From Ulvibacterium sp. (GTDB lineage: Bacteria > Bacteroidota > Bacteroidia > Flavobacteriales > Flavobacteriaceae), in NCBI RefSeq assembly GCF_028285715.1, contig NZ_JANQOO010000021.1, forward strand, positions 453,253 to 517,252: DNA of 64,000 bases, read 5' to 3'. This document shows, piece by piece, positions 8,638 to 18,468 of the stretch. Numbering within the stretch: position 1 is the first letter of the stretch; each line of letters opens with the position of its first letter. Made by a program: the position numbers and the translations under genes. The notes beneath the pieces were generated by a model that ran no database searches, was not told where the DNA came from, and saw only the letters and a program-made list of their open reading frames with translations.

Positions 8638-9858
8638 TCATCGGCTCAATCCTCTAGCAACGATGCTCCTTGGTTTTCGTACCCAAAGCATGATGCCTAG
8701 GGAAATCAGTCCACAAATTCCCAAACCGGCAAAAAGGGGCCAAACCGAATCCACAACAAAACCTCCTATGTACGTCGCGATGGGTATGGCAAGTAGTGTT
8801 GAAACAAAACCATTGATAGCGGCTGCAATTCCGGCAATATGGCCTACGGGTTCCATGGCAATGGACCGGAAATTGCCCCATAAGAATCCCAAACAGAAAA
8901 ATTGAAAAGATAAAAAGGCAACCAGAACAAAAACTCCTGGATTGGGCTTATTCCAAAAAATAAAAACATAAAGCAGGGCGATTGCACAAAATGCCATAAG
9001 GGCCATGAGTGCTAATTTTCGCATTCCGAAACGAATCACAAGGGCCCCATTTAGAAACGTGGAAAGCCCTATTGAAATCGCCAAGCCGGCAAAGATATAG
9101 GGAAAAGCGTCCTTTAGGCCATATTGGGATTCAAATATTTGTTGGGATGCGCTCAAGTATACCAAAAATGCACCAGTAACCAAACCGGAGGTGAACGTAA
9201 AGGCAATGGTTTCCCGGAATTTTAAAAACTCCTTTAGCCCATCAACAAAAACATGATTGGAGAAAGGGATTTTATATTCCGGCTTAAGAGTCTCCGGTTG
9301 ACGTTTCCAAAACCATATACCCACCACCAGGGCAAAAAATAATTGTATATAAAAGATAGCCTCCCACCCAAATGCATCCAGTATCCATTTCCCGATAGCA
9401 GGTGCCACTATGGGAACCAAAATAAAAAAAGCGGTAACAAAAGACATTACCCTGGCCATATAATCTCCTTTGTAGGTATCGCGGATAATGGAAATAGCAA
9501 TGGTTCTAGGTGCGGAAAGTCCAACACCCTGCAAGATTCGCCCCAAAACCATGATTTCCAAGGAAGGGGCCAAAACGCAGGCTGCACTTGCAACGGCAAA
9601 AAGAGTAAAACCCGCATAAACAATCGGCTTTCGACCATAACAATCCGATAGCGGGCCAAAAAACAACTGGCCCACACCCAGACCCAAAAATATCATGGTA
9701 ATGAGCATCTGATTGTCGGTTGCATTGAAGCTCTTTATAGACTGCCCTATCTCTGAAATAGCCGGTAACAGGGCATCGATGGCCAAGGCCACAATAGACA
9801 TCAGGGAAGCCATTAGAACCAAAAACTCAAAATCAGGTTTTTCCGGTTTATTTTGCAT
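8638..9858 (-). CDS. Bcr/CflA-type multidrug efflux MFS transporter
   Basis: This is a 406-residue major facilitator protein with 12 predicted helices. The conserved motif A loop GPLSDCYGRKPIVYAG follows helix 2 and GLSAPRTIAISIIRD lies in the helix 5 region, both characteristic of the drug:H+ antiporter DHA1 Bcr/CflA group. It is probably an inner-membrane drug or metabolite exporter. It is transcribed alone, convergent with acs. The start ATG lies only 4 nt after a TAATTTTG box, so the transcript may have almost no leader. The 88 nt between its stop and acs contain the 12-bp palindrome TGGAAATTTCCA but no clear terminator with a T run. Confidence 0.85.
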   Translation of the reverse strand: MQNKPEKPDFEFLVLMASLMSIVALAIDALLPAISEIGQSIKSFNATDNQMLITMIFLGLGVGQLFFGPLSDCYGRKPIVYAGFTLFAVASAACVLAPSLEIMVLGRILQGVGLSAPRTIAISIIRDTYKGDYMARVMSFVTAFFILVPIVAPAIGKWILDAFGWEAIFYIQLFFALVVGIWFWKRQPETLKPEYKIPFSNHVFVDGLKEFLKFRETIAFTFTSGLVTGAFLVYLSASQQIFESQYGLKDAFPYIFAGLAISIGLSTFLNGALVIRFGMRKLALMALMAFCAIALLYVFIFWNKPNPGVFVLVAFLSFQFFCLGFLWGNFRSIAMEPVGHIAGIAAAINGFVSTLLAIPIATYIGGFVVDSVWPLFAGLGICGLISLGIMLWVRKPRSIVARGLSR

Positions 9859-9862
9859 TGGG

Positions 9863-9896
9863 CAAAATTAGGTATATGCCTCCTATTGTAATTCAA
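9863..9896 (-). promoter_or_regulatory. Candidate promoter for the Bcr/CflA gene
   Basis: On the minus strand TTG (9896-9894) is followed after 23 nt by TAATTTTG (9870-9863), a full match to the Bacteroidota -7 box TAnnTTTG at the long end of allowed spacing. The start codon lies just 4 nt beyond the box, which would place the transcript start at or beside the ATG. Confidence 0.45.
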
Positions 9897-9923
9897 AAAA
9901 CATTTGAATTTTCTGTTAAATTG

Positions 9924-9960
9924 AAAAAAAGGCCCCGAAGGTCCAAAAACCTCCGAGGCC
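9924..9960 (-). terminator. Rho-independent terminator of the carboxylase operon
   Basis: Read on the minus strand, GGCCTCGGAGG (from 9960) pairs with CCTTCGGGGCC (to 9931) as an 11-bp stem with two G-T pairs and an 8-nt loop, followed directly by seven T residues (9930-9924). It sits 23 nt after the pccB stop codon, exactly where the carboxylase operon should end. Confidence 0.85.
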
Positions 9961-9983
9961 TCAAATCTCGAAATCAATCCAGT

Positions 9984-11525
9984 TTACAAGGGAATATTCC
10001 CGTGTTTCTTTTTGGGCGGTTCCACAGTCTTGTTTTCGAGCATGGCAAAGGTTTTGATTAATTTCCTTCTGGTATTTTTAGGAAGAATCACCTCATCGAT
10101 AAAGCCACGTCTGGCCGCCCGGTAGGGATTGGCGAACTTATCCGCATATTCCGCCTCCTTCTCTGCCAGTTTTTTCGCAGGGTCTTCCGCAGCCGCGATT
10201 TCCCTTCTAAAAATAATCTCACTGGCACCTTTGGCTCCCATAACCGCGATTTCCGCGGTTGGCCATGCATAGTTAAAGTCGGCCCCAATATGTTTGGAAT
10301 TCATCACATCATAGGCCCCACCATAAGCCTTTCGGGTAATAACGGTAACCCTGGGCACCGTGGCCTCGCTAAAGGCATATAGCAATTTAGCTCCATGAAC
10401 AATGATACCGTTCCATTCCTGATCGGTCCCAGGCAGGAACCCTGGCACATCTTCCAACACCAACATAGGAATATTAAAAGAGTCACAGAAACGAACAAAA
10501 CGCGATGCTTTTCGGGAACTCTTGACTCCTAAAACACCAGCGAGGAACATGGGTTGGTTGGCAATGATTCCAATACTTCGACCGCCCAATCTGGCAAATC
10601 CTACAATAATGTTCTCCGCATAATCCTTATGGATTTCATAAAAGGAATCCTCATCGATTATGCCGTTGATTACGTCATGCATATCATACGGCTTATTAGG
10701 ATTATCGGGAACAATATCAGTGAGCACGTCACGTACTTCCTCTTTCAATTCATAAGGCAATTTTTCTGGGGTTTCCTTATTGCTTTGAGGCAAATAGCTC
10801 AACAGCTTCTTAACGTCTTCCAGACAGGCTACGTCATTTGTAGAGGTCTTATGCGCCACCCCGGATTTTACGGCGTGGGTAGTGGCCCCTCCCAGTTCCT
10901 CTGCCGTTACCTCTTCATTGGTAACCGTTTTTACCACATTGGGACCTGTAACGAACATGTAGCTTGTTTGTTCTACCATAATCGTAAAGTCGGTCATGGC
11001 CGGTGAATATACGGCACCGCCGGCACATGGGCCCATAATGGCCGAAATCTGCGGTACCACACCCGAGGCCTGTACATTCCTAAAGAAAATATCCGCGTAT
11101 CCCCCCAAGGATTTCACACCTTCCTGAATCCTGGCTCCACCCGAATCATTGAGTCCGATAACAGGCGCCCCTACTTTCATGGCTAAATCCATGACTTTGC
11201 ATATTTTTTCTGCGTGTGTCTCGGACAGAGCTCCACCGAAAACAGTAAAATCCTGGGCATACACATAGACCAATCGCCCATCAATGGTTCCATAACCTGT
11301 AACCACCCCATCGCCAAAATAAATCTCCTTGTCCATGCCGAAGTCCGTGGTTCTATGCGTTACCAAAACCCCAGTTTCCTCAAACGAACCTTCATCAAGT
11401 AAGTAGTCTATACGCTCCCGAGCCGTCAGTTTTTTCTTTTGGTGTTGTTTATCTATCCGTTTCTGACCTCCACCCAAATGTGCGAGGGCCACTCTTTCTT
11501 TTAACTTTTCCAATTTTGGATCCAT
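9984..11525 (-). CDS. pccB: Acyl-CoA carboxylase, carboxyltransferase (beta) subunit, probably propionyl-CoA specific
   Basis: The 513-residue protein is a biotin-dependent carboxyltransferase that moves CO2 from carboxybiotin to an acyl-CoA. It shows the two crotonase-like halves with oxyanion-hole glycines (SGGARIQEG about 128-136, [12 protein letters not shown] about 165-176, and AYGGAYDVM at 400-408). Asp406 in AYGGAYD corresponds to the residue that marks propionyl-CoA preference in PccB-type enzymes (D422 of the Streptomyces enzyme). The gene ends an operon of biotin carrier, biotin carboxylase and this subunit (3 nt gap upstream). Methylmalonyl-CoA mutase genes are encoded just across the divergent region, so the product methylmalonyl-CoA would feed succinyl-CoA formation or arise from it. 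Confidence 0.92.
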   Translation of the reverse strand: MDPKLEKLKERVALAHLGGGQKRIDKQHQKKKLTARERIDYLLDEGSFEETGVLVTHRTTDFGMDKEIYFGDGVVTGYGTIDGRLVYVYAQDFTVFGGALSETHAEKICKVMDLAMKVGAPVIGLNDSGGARIQEGVKSLGGYADIFFRNVQASGVVPQISAIMGPCAGGAVYSPAMTDFTIMVEQTSYMFVTGPNVVKTVTNEEVTAEELGGATTHAVKSGVAHKTSTNDVACLEDVKKLLSYLPQSNKETPEKLPYELKEEVRDVLTDIVPDNPNKPYDMHDVINGIIDEDSFYEIHKDYAENIIVGFARLGGRSIGIIANQPMFLAGVLGVKSSRKASRFVRFCDSFNIPMLVLEDVPGFLPGTDQEWNGIIVHGAKLLYAFSEATVPRVTVITRKAYGGAYDVMNSKHIGADFNYAWPTAEIAVMGAKGASEIIFRREIAAAEDPAKKLAEKEAEYADKFANPYRAARRGFIDEVILPKNTRRKLIKTFAMLENKTVEPPKKKHGNIPL

Positions 11526-11528
11526 AAT

Positions 11529-12971
11529 CTAATGTATTGGTGTTCTTAGTATTTTTTGATCTTCCTTGTATTGTTTCAATGCCATGATTGCGGCTATTTT
11601 GGCCTCCTCCTCAGTGCTTTCCTTTAGCGCCTCCGGGGAATAGTAATTCTTCACAAAGTGGGTATCAAAGTTTCCTGAACGGAAGGCTTCATGTTCGCAT
11701 ACGTATTTCCCAAAAGGTAGGGTGGTCTGAACCCCTTCGATATGATAATCCTCAATTGCCTTGATCATAAGTTGAATGGCCTCCTCACGGTTTTTACCAT
11801 AGGTAATCAATTTCGAAAGCATAGGGTCGTAGTAAATGGGAACGTCCATTCCCTCCTCAAAACCATTATCCACTCGGACTCCGTCACCTGTTGGTAATTT
11901 ATAAGTTTCCAAAGTCCCTACACTAGGCAGAAAATCGTTCAACGGGTCTTCCGCATACACCCTAAGTTCCAGGGCATGCCCATGTATTTTTAAATCTTCC
12001 TGCTTAATTTGAAGTGCTTCCCCTCTGGCAATATTGATCTGCAACTCTACGAGATCCACCCCAGCGATAATTTCACTCACAGGGTGTTCCACCTGTAGCC
12101 GTGTATTCATTTCCAGAAAGTAAAAGTTGTGGTCCGCATCCATAAGGAATTCCACGGTCCCAGCACCAAGATAGTCACATGCCTTGGCCACTTTAACTGC
12201 GGCATCCCCCATTTCGGCCCTTAGTTCGGGGGTTAAAATTGATGAAGGAGCCTCCTCTACAACCTTCTGATGCCTACGTTGTATGCTACATTCCCTTTCA
12301 AAAAAATGCAGGATATTTCCATGACTGTCCGCCATTACCTGAATTTCCACGTGTCTAGGAGAGGTTACATATTTTTCGATAAACACGGAACCATCGCCAA
12401 AGGCCGAAGTGGCCTCACTAATGGCCCTATTCATCTGCGATTCCAGATCCTTTTCCTTTTCCACGATCCGCATACCTTTTCCTCCTCCTCCGGCAGATGC
12501 CTTAATTAAAATGGGGAAACCGATTTCCTTCGCGATTTCCTTGGCCTTTTCTACATCGGTTATGGCCTCATCAATACCTGGGACCATAGGAATATTATAC
12601 TGTTTTACCGCTTCTTTTGCAGCAAGCTTACTTCCCATAACTCGAATAGCCTTGGATTTGGGGCCAATGAAGATAAGGTTGTTCTTTTCCACCGCCTCTG
12701 CAAAATCAGCATTTTCGCTCAAAAATCCGTATCCGGGGTGAATGCCGTCAACATCCAAATTTTTCGCCACTTCAATAATCTTATCGCCTCTTAGATAGGA
12801 CTGATTGGAAGGTGCTTCCCCAATACAGACCGCCTCGTCCGCAAATCTAACATGAGGCGCATTTCGGTCAACAACAGAATAAACGGCGACAGTCTTGATA
12901 CCCATTTTCTGTGCCGTCTTCATAACTCTGATCGCTATCTCTCCCCTATTTGCTACTAATATTTTTTTCAT
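11529..12971 (-). CDS. pccA: Acyl-CoA carboxylase, biotin carboxylase subunit
   Basis: The 480-residue protein carboxylates biotin using ATP and bicarbonate. It begins with KKILVANRGEIAIRV and contains the ATP-grasp glycine loop KASAGGGGKGMRIV, the catalytic region EIQVMADSHGN with RECSIQRRHQK, and FLEMNTRLQVEHPVSE, all hallmarks of biotin carboxylases. It has no biotinyl domain; the carrier is encoded separately upstream, as for bacterial AccC-like subunits. The gene is 3 nt from pccB and 96 nt after the carrier gene. It could in principle serve acetyl-CoA carboxylase too, but the operon context and PccB favour propionyl-CoA. Confidence 0.9.
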   Translation of the reverse strand: MKKILVANRGEIAIRVMKTAQKMGIKTVAVYSVVDRNAPHVRFADEAVCIGEAPSNQSYLRGDKIIEVAKNLDVDGIHPGYGFLSENADFAEAVEKNNLIFIGPKSKAIRVMGSKLAAKEAVKQYNIPMVPGIDEAITDVEKAKEIAKEIGFPILIKASAGGGGKGMRIVEKEKDLESQMNRAISEATSAFGDGSVFIEKYVTSPRHVEIQVMADSHGNILHFFERECSIQRRHQKVVEEAPSSILTPELRAEMGDAAVKVAKACDYLGAGTVEFLMDADHNFYFLEMNTRLQVEHPVSEIIAGVDLVELQINIARGEALQIKQEDLKIHGHALELRVYAEDPLNDFLPSVGTLETYKLPTGDGVRVDNGFEEGMDVPIYYDPMLSKLITYGKNREEAIQLMIKAIEDYHIEGVQTTLPFGKYVCEHEAFRSGNFDTHFVKNYYSPEALKESTEEEAKIAAIMALKQYKEDQKILRTPIH

Positions 12972-13067
12972 CTGTTAATGTTTATTGTTTTAATACGGTC
13001 AGATGTAATTCACCAATCAACATCTCGGTTGGCACCAAGAAGTAGTATGGCTCATTTCATATTCCAG

Positions 13068-13565
13068 TTATTCAAATTCAATGAGTAAGTGTTTTTTCTC
13101 CACCGCATCCCCTTGCTTTACAGCCACGGATTTGATTACCCCGTTCCTTGGAGAGGTAATTACGTTCTCCATTTTCATAGCCTCCAAAATCAAAAGTTGA
13201 TCATCTTCGTTTACTTCCTGACCTTCCTTTACATTAATTTCCAAAATTAGGCCCGGCATAGGAGCCTCAATGGAACCGATATCCTTGGTCGACGACAAGG
13301 AAAAGCCCATATCGTTGATCAAAAGGTCCAAATTATCGGCAATACGTACAGCATAGGAATTGTTGTTTACTTTTATTTCGTATGTCTTTTGATTGAAGTC
13401 GGAGTCTACAATTTCGACTGAAAAAGGTCTGTTCCCCTGAAGAATATGGTACTGGGTCCCACTGGTACGGAGGGCATCCACTTTTTGGATATCCTCATCG
13501 GTAAGGTCAAACGCAAGATTCTCGTTTACCGTTACCTTAAATGCATTGTCCATAGGCATGGTCAT
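13068..13565 (-). CDS. Biotin/lipoyl carrier protein of acyl-CoA carboxylase
   Basis: This is a 165-residue biotin carrier. The C-terminal half is a biotinyl domain with PMPGLI near residue 103 and the biotinylation motif EAMKMEN, the acceptor being K131. The N-terminal half (about residues 8-85) is a beta-rich segment resembling the BT domain that docks carriers onto their carboxylase partners. It is the first gene of the minus-strand carboxylase operon. The start may be at residue 1, 3 or 5, since three Met codons are close together. The 276 nt upstream, shared with the divergent udk gene, contain no other gene. Confidence 0.88.
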   Translation of the reverse strand: MTMPMDNAFKVTVNENLAFDLTDEDIQKVDALRTSGTQYHILQGNRPFSVEIVDSDFNQKTYEIKVNNNSYAVRIADNLDLLINDMGFSLSSTKDIGSIEAPMPGLILEINVKEGQEVNEDDQLLILEAMKMENVITSPRNGVIKSVAVKQGDAVEKKHLLIEFE

Positions 13566-13796
13566 TTAGAGTTTAATTTCCGTTAATTTATATTCCAAAT
13601 TAAAAATTCTTAAGTTAAGTAATCCTTATTTTTTTTCGCTGTCCACAACTCTTACCAAATTTCCACTTGTTCAAATCGGCACTTCACATTATGGCACAAA
13701 AGTATCCTGAAAAAACGCTTGGGAACATGAAATTTATCATGTTTTTATACAAAAGAAGGTGCTAATCTTGTATGCGGAAAAATTCAAGGGAAATAG

Positions 13797-13824
13797 TTGC
13801 TTTAGCACCAAATCCGTATTTTTG
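13797..13824 (+). promoter_or_regulatory. Candidate promoter for udk-ftsB-mutA-mutB
   Basis: TTG at 13797-13799 is followed after 17 nt by TATTTTTG at 13817-13824, a full match to the Bacteroidota TTG/TAnnTTTG promoter form. The udk ATG lies 17 nt downstream, so a short leader is predicted. Confidence 0.6.
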
Positions 13825-13841
13825 GATTAAAACCAAAACGC

Positions 13842-14450
13842 ATGTTGATCATTGGAATAGCGGGGGGTACAGGCTGTGGTAAGACCACTGTGGTAAATCA
13901 AATAATTGATGAACTTCCTTCAGGGGAAGTGGGCATTATTTCCCAGGACTCCTATTATCGCGACCTTTCCCATTTGGGTATCGAAGAAAGGAAAAAAACC
14001 AATTTTGACCACCCACAATCCATAGATTTCGAATTGTTGGAAGAACATCTAAAATTATTGAAGACCGGCTCTTCCATTAAGCAGCCGGTATACTCTTTTT
14101 TGGAGTGTAACAGAACAACGGAAACCGTTACGGTAAACCCTAGTGAAGTACTCATTGTGGAAGGCATCCTAATACTGACAAATGCGTCTATCCGGGAAAT
14201 GTTCGATATAAAGATCTTTGTACATGCCGATTCCGACGAAAGACTGATCCGTAGATTGAAACGTGATGTAAATGAAAGAGGTTGGAATCTGAACGAGACC
14301 TTGACCAATTACCAGACTACCATAAAACCGATGCACGATCAGTTTATTGAACCCACAAAAGAGTATGCGGATATCATAATACCGAACAATAACTATAACA
14401 CGGTGGCCGTAGACATCGTTCGGACTATTATCAATGAAAAATTAGTTTAG
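13842..14450 (+). CDS. udk: Uridine kinase
   Basis: Uridine kinase phosphorylates uridine and cytidine in pyrimidine salvage. The 202-residue protein starts with the P-loop GIAGGTGCGKTTV and has SQDSYYRDLS (nucleoside-binding), the FDHPQSIDF segment and a lid with RRLKRDVNERG, all diagnostic of the family. Length is typical. It is followed by ftsB after 4 nt and then by the methylmalonyl-CoA mutase genes, so a pyrimidine salvage gene appears to lead the mutase operon. The canonical promoter just upstream supports this as the operon head. Confidence 0.93.
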   Translation: MLIIGIAGGTGCGKTTVVNQIIDELPSGEVGIISQDSYYRDLSHLGIEERKKTNFDHPQSIDFELLEEHLKLLKTGSSIKQPVYSFLECNRTTETVTVNPSEVLIVEGILILTNASIREMFDIKIFVHADSDERLIRRLKRDVNERGWNLNETLTNYQTTIKPMHDQFIEPTKEYADIIIPNNNYNTVAVDIVRTIINEKLV

Positions 14451-14454
14451 CATT

Positions 14455-14787
14455 ATGGGCCTAAAAGAACTTAAGCAGAAAAAATGGTTCGGAGTGCTGA
14501 CCAATATTTACGTTTTAGTGCTCACCGTATTTGTGATTTGGATGTTGTTCTTCGATACAAATTCACTCTTGATACACATGGAGCTAAAAAAGGAAATTAA
14601 AAAATTGGAAAAACAGCAAGAGTTTTTACAGGAGGAAATCGCAAAGGACAAAAAAATTATAGAAAAACTGTCCGACCCTAAAGAGCTGGAAAAATTTGCA
14701 CGTGAGCAATATTACCTCAAGAAGAAAAATGAAGAAATCTATCTCATAGAGTATGAAGATAGCCTTAAAACCAATAAAGATGAGTAA
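14455..14787 (+). CDS. FtsB/DivIC-type septum formation initiator
   Basis: The 110-residue protein has one membrane helix (about residues 15-33), a coiled coil (about 40-72, with KKEIKKLEKQQEFLQEEI), and the conserved ending DPKELEKFAREQYYLKKKNEEI found in FtsB/DivIC proteins. These act in the divisome with FtsL and FtsQ. It follows udk by 4 nt, and its stop is overlapped by the mutA start (8 nt), so expression of all three is likely coupled. Assignment to FtsB or DivIC is a family-level call. Confidence 0.85.
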   Translation: MGLKELKQKKWFGVLTNIYVLVLTVFVIWMLFFDTNSLLIHMELKKEIKKLEKQQEFLQEEIAKDKKIIEKLSDPKELEKFAREQYYLKKKNEEIYLIEYEDSLKTNKDE

Positions 14788-16165
14788 CGCGAATTTGTTC
14801 GATGAGTTTGACCCCGTGTCGGCCAAGGCTTGGAAACAAAAAATCCAGGTAGATTTAAAAGGTGCGGACTATAACGAAACTTTGATTTGGAAATCGCCAG
14901 AGGGTATCAATGTAAAACCATTTTACCATTCCGAAGATGTTGAAGGGGTCATTCCAAGTGCTTCGGGACCTCCAAAAAAATGGTACATTACCCAAAGTTT
15001 GTATGCCCGGGATTCCAACCTTGCAAACCAAAAGGCGATCGAAGTCTTGGAGCGTGGCGCGGAATGCCTGCTAATCACCATACCTTCAGAAACCATATTG
15101 ATCAGTGATTTACTGGCGAATATTGATCTGGAGAAAGTTCCTATTCATCTTAGGTTTACTTTTCTTTCGGCAAAGTATTTGAAGTCCCTTATAGATTACA
15201 TAGGCGAAAAAAAGGCAAAAATCTTTCTTAACCTAGATGTTATTGGGAATCTGGCAAGAACCGGTAATTGGTACCATTCCATGGACAAGGATTACCAGAT
15301 TTTAAAGGAAGTTCATGACTATGTTCAGGGAAATCCAAACATAAGCATTCTAGGAATCGACATCTCATTATATCAAAATGCAGGGGCCGATAAAGTGCAA
15401 CAATTGGCCTACGCCCTGGCACATGTCAATGAATATCTCAATTTCTTCAAGGAATTGGATAAAGAATTGCCGAGTCTTGTTTTTAAGGTTAGTATCGGAA
15501 CCAATTATTTCTTTGAAATAGCCAAATTACGGGCACTTAGGTTACTTTGGAAAACCTTGGCCCAAGAGTATGGAATAGAAGCCGATTGCCATATTTTGGC
15601 CTTTCCTACGAAGAGAAACAAAACCTTGTACGACTACAATGTAAATATGCTCCGTACGACTACGGAGAGTATGTCGGCCATTTTAGGAGGTGCCAATGCA
15701 GTATGCAATCTTTCCTATGATAGTATTTTTCATAAGGATAACGAATTTGGCGAACGAATAGCAAGGAATCAATTGTTGATTTTAAAGGGTGAAAGTTATT
15801 TTGAGAAAGTAGCCAACCCTGCGGATGGTTCATATTATATTGAAAGCCTCACCTATCAATTGGCGGAAAAGGCCCTTGAGCGCTTCAAATCGGTTGAAGC
15901 CGGTGGTGGATTCTTAAGACAATTAAAAGAACATCTTATTCAAAAGAAGATAAGGGAAAGTGCGGAAAAGGAGCAGTCACTTTTTGATGAAGGAAAGGAG
16001 GTACTATTGGGCACCAATAAATATCAGAACGATCAAGACCATATGAAAGAGGCTATGGAACTTTATCCCTTTCTAAAGACGGACAAACGTAAAACTTTGA
16101 TAGAGCCAATCTTGGAAAAACGTCTAGCGGAATCCCTCGAACAAAAAAGGTTAAGTGATGAATAG
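14780..16165 (+). CDS. mutA: Methylmalonyl-CoA mutase, small (non-catalytic) subunit
   Basis: I place the start at the ATG at 14780 ([12 protein letters not shown]), which gives 461 residues and an 8-nt overlap with ftsB; an earlier in-frame ATG at 14753 lies wholly inside ftsB. The protein aligns with the mutase TIM barrel: [17 protein letters not shown] and the [13 protein letters not shown] segment match the equivalent [13 protein letters not shown] and [13 protein letters not shown] parts of the large subunit. It has no C-terminal B12-binding domain and no DxHxxG motif, so it is shorter than the classic small subunits of over 600 residues. Its probable role is to form the heterodimer with the following MutB. 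Confidence 0.88.
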   Translation: MSNANLFDEFDPVSAKAWKQKIQVDLKGADYNETLIWKSPEGINVKPFYHSEDVEGVIPSASGPPKKWYITQSLYARDSNLANQKAIEVLERGAECLLITIPSETILISDLLANIDLEKVPIHLRFTFLSAKYLKSLIDYIGEKKAKIFLNLDVIGNLARTGNWYHSMDKDYQILKEVHDYVQGNPNISILGIDISLYQNAGADKVQQLAYALAHVNEYLNFFKELDKELPSLVFKVSIGTNYFFEIAKLRALRLLWKTLAQEYGIEADCHILAFPTKRNKTLYDYNVNMLRTTTESMSAILGGANAVCNLSYDSIFHKDNEFGERIARNQLLILKGESYFEKVANPADGSYYIESLTYQLAEKALERFKSVEAGGGFLRQLKEHLIQKKIRESAEKEQSLFDEGKEVLLGTNKYQNDQDHMKEAMELYPFLKTDKRKTLIEPILEKRLAESLEQKRLSDE

Positions 16166-18308
16166 AAGAGCAATGGCACATTTGGAATTAAAACAAATTC
16201 CAGTACCGGAAAACAATCTTGAAAAAGGAGATGTTTTTGAAACAGCGGAACATATTCCCTTAAAACCGATTTACGAAAAAAAGGAAGTGGAGAATCTGAA
16301 GCATATGAACTTTGTTGCCGGTATCGCTCCTAATTTAAGGGGACCGTATTCTACGATGTATGTTAGAAGACCTTGGACCATACGACAGTATGCCGGTTTT
16401 TCCACGGCCGAGGAAAGTAATGCCTTTTACAGACGAAACCTAGCCGCAGGTCAAAAAGGATTATCGGTGGCTTTTGACCTTCCTACACATAGGGGTTATG
16501 ACAGTGACCATGAGCGTGTTGTGGGCGACGTGGGCAAGGCTGGAGTGGCTATAGATTCCGTTGAGGATATGAAAATTCTTTTTGACGGTATTCCTTTGGA
16601 CAAAATGTCCGTTTCCATGACCATGAACGGAGCCGTACTTCCCATTATGGCCTTTTACATTGTGGCAGCACAGGAGCAAGGCGCAAAACCAGAGCAATTG
16701 GCGGGCACCATTCAAAATGATATCTTAAAGGAGTTTATGGTTCGGAATACCTACATTTATCCCCCTACCCCTTCTATGCAAATAATTGCCGATATTTTTG
16801 AATATACCAGTAAACATATGCCCCGGTTCAATAGCATAAGTATTTCCGGCTACCATATGCAGGAGGCTGGAGCCACAGCGGATATTGAGTTGGCCTATAC
16901 TTTGGCGGATGGTCTTGAGTACATTAGGACAGGGCTAAAGGCTGGGTTAGGCATTGACCAATTTGCACCCAGGCTCTCATTCTTTTGGGCTATTGGGATG
17001 AACCATTTTATGGAAATAGCCAAAATGAGGGCCGGCCGGATGTTATGGGCCAAATTGGTAAAACAATTTAATCCGCAGAGCCCAAAATCCTTGGCGCTTC
17101 GTACCCATTGTCAAACCAGTGGATGGAGCCTTACGGAACAAGATCCCTTCAACAATGTAGCCCGTACGGCAATAGAGGCCGCTGCCGCTGCTTTTGGCGG
17201 TACCCAAAGCCTACATACCAACGCCCTTGATGAGGCTATTGCCCTGCCCACGGACTTTTCTGCAAGAATTGCCAGGAATACCCAAATCTTTTTACAGGAA
17301 GAGACCAAAATTACCAAGACCGTGGATCCCTGGGGAGGAAGTTATTACGTGGAAAGTCTTACCCATGATTTGGCAAATAAGGCTTGGAAGCTCATTGAAG
17401 AAATCGAGGAACTGGGTGGAATGACCAAAGCTATAGAGGCAGGTATTCCAAAAATGCGCATCGAGCAAGCAGCCGCGAGAAAACAGGCCCGCATTGATGG
17501 GGAACAGGATATCATTGTAGGCACCAATAAATATCAGCTCGAAGAAGAGGATGCCTTGCAGATTCTGGAAGTTGATAATGCCGAGGTACGAAGACAGCAA
17601 ATAGAGCGCCTGGAAGCACTCAAAAAAAACAGGAACACCCTCGCTGTGGAAAAAGCACTTGAAAAATTGACGGAAGCTGCCAAAGGAAAATTCAATCCCC
17701 AAGAAACCTCGCAAGAAAACAATTTATTGGCTTTGGCGGTAGAAGCAGCAAAAGCCAGAGCTACATTGGGAGAGATCAGTGATGCCCTGGAGACCGCATT
17801 TGGGCGGTACAAAGCAAAAATCCAAACATTTACAGGTGTGTATTCAAAGGAGATAAAAGACGATAAGAGTTTCAAAAAGGCCAGGGAAATGGCCGATACA
17901 TTTGCTGAAAAAGATGGTAGAAGACCACGTATTATGATTGCCAAAATGGGACAAGATGGCCATGATAGGGGAGCAAAGGTGGTAGCTACCGGTTATGCCG
18001 ATCTAGGATTTGACGTGGATATTGGTCCTCTTTTCCAGACTCCGGCCGAAGCCGCCAAACAAGCCGTTGAAAACGATGTTCACATTTTAGGTGTTTCTTC
18101 TTTGGCGGCCGGTCACAAAACCTTGGTCCCCCAAGTTTTGGAAGAGCTTAAAGGCCACGGTAGGGAAGATATTATGGTAATCGTCGGTGGGGTAATCCCC
18201 CATCAGGATTACGAATTCTTATTTGATGCCGGGGCGGTGGCCGTTTTTGGACCTGGAACTAAAATTAGCGATGCGGCCATACAGATTTTGGAGATATTGC
18301 TCGACTAA
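16158..18308 (+). CDS. mutB: Methylmalonyl-CoA mutase, large (catalytic) subunit
   Basis: The enzyme interconverts (R)-methylmalonyl-CoA and succinyl-CoA using adenosylcobalamin. Its N-terminal barrel has [19 protein letters not shown] and the C-terminal domain has the cobalamin motif [10 protein letters not shown] (about residues 600-610), with the axial His, followed by the Rossmann-like [14 protein letters not shown] and [11 protein letters not shown]. The ATG at 16158 overlaps mutA by 8 nt; ATG at 16173 is an alternative. Length (about 716) is normal. With the divergent carboxylase operon this completes propionyl-CoA to succinyl-CoA conversion apart from an epimerase, which I do not see in the window. 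Confidence 0.95.
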   Translation: MNRRAMAHLELKQIPVPENNLEKGDVFETAEHIPLKPIYEKKEVENLKHMNFVAGIAPNLRGPYSTMYVRRPWTIRQYAGFSTAEESNAFYRRNLAAGQKGLSVAFDLPTHRGYDSDHERVVGDVGKAGVAIDSVEDMKILFDGIPLDKMSVSMTMNGAVLPIMAFYIVAAQEQGAKPEQLAGTIQNDILKEFMVRNTYIYPPTPSMQIIADIFEYTSKHMPRFNSISISGYHMQEAGATADIELAYTLADGLEYIRTGLKAGLGIDQFAPRLSFFWAIGMNHFMEIAKMRAGRMLWAKLVKQFNPQSPKSLALRTHCQTSGWSLTEQDPFNNVARTAIEAAAAAFGGTQSLHTNALDEAIALPTDFSARIARNTQIFLQEETKITKTVDPWGGSYYVESLTHDLANKAWKLIEEIEELGGMTKAIEAGIPKMRIEQAAARKQARIDGEQDIIVGTNKYQLEEEDALQILEVDNAEVRRQQIERLEALKKNRNTLAVEKALEKLTEAAKGKFNPQETSQENNLLALAVEAAKARATLGEISDALETAFGRYKAKIQTFTGVYSKEIKDDKSFKKAREMADTFAEKDGRRPRIMIAKMGQDGHDRGAKVVATGYADLGFDVDIGPLFQTPAEAAKQAVENDVHILGVSSLAAGHKTLVPQVLEELKGHGREDIMVIVGGVIPHQDYEFLFDAGAVAVFGPGTKISDAAIQILEILLD

Positions 18309-18468
18309 ACGCTAAAATTGGATTCGGTTTGATGCCCAGATTCGGTAGACTGACCCAATTTAACCAACTTTAACGCAAAGTACCATAGTTATTCACCTTG
18401 TGTTAACAAAATACATTTTCTGGTCGATGAAATAATCGTATTTTTAACCCCTAATTTATGATGATATA

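Noticed and set aside
10554..11006. A 150-codon frame on the plus strand opposite pccB
   Set aside because: It lies wholly inside a strongly conserved gene in the antisense direction and shows no domain of its own.
13566..13841. A small gene (24 codons) in the divergent carboxylase-udk region
   Set aside because: Too short, no helix or motif, and overlapping the promoter region of udk.
18309..18468. Possible parS site or promoter before parA
   Set aside because: I looked for a GTTTCACGTGAAAC-like palindrome and a full TAnnTTTG box; only TATTTTTA is present, without proper TTG spacing.
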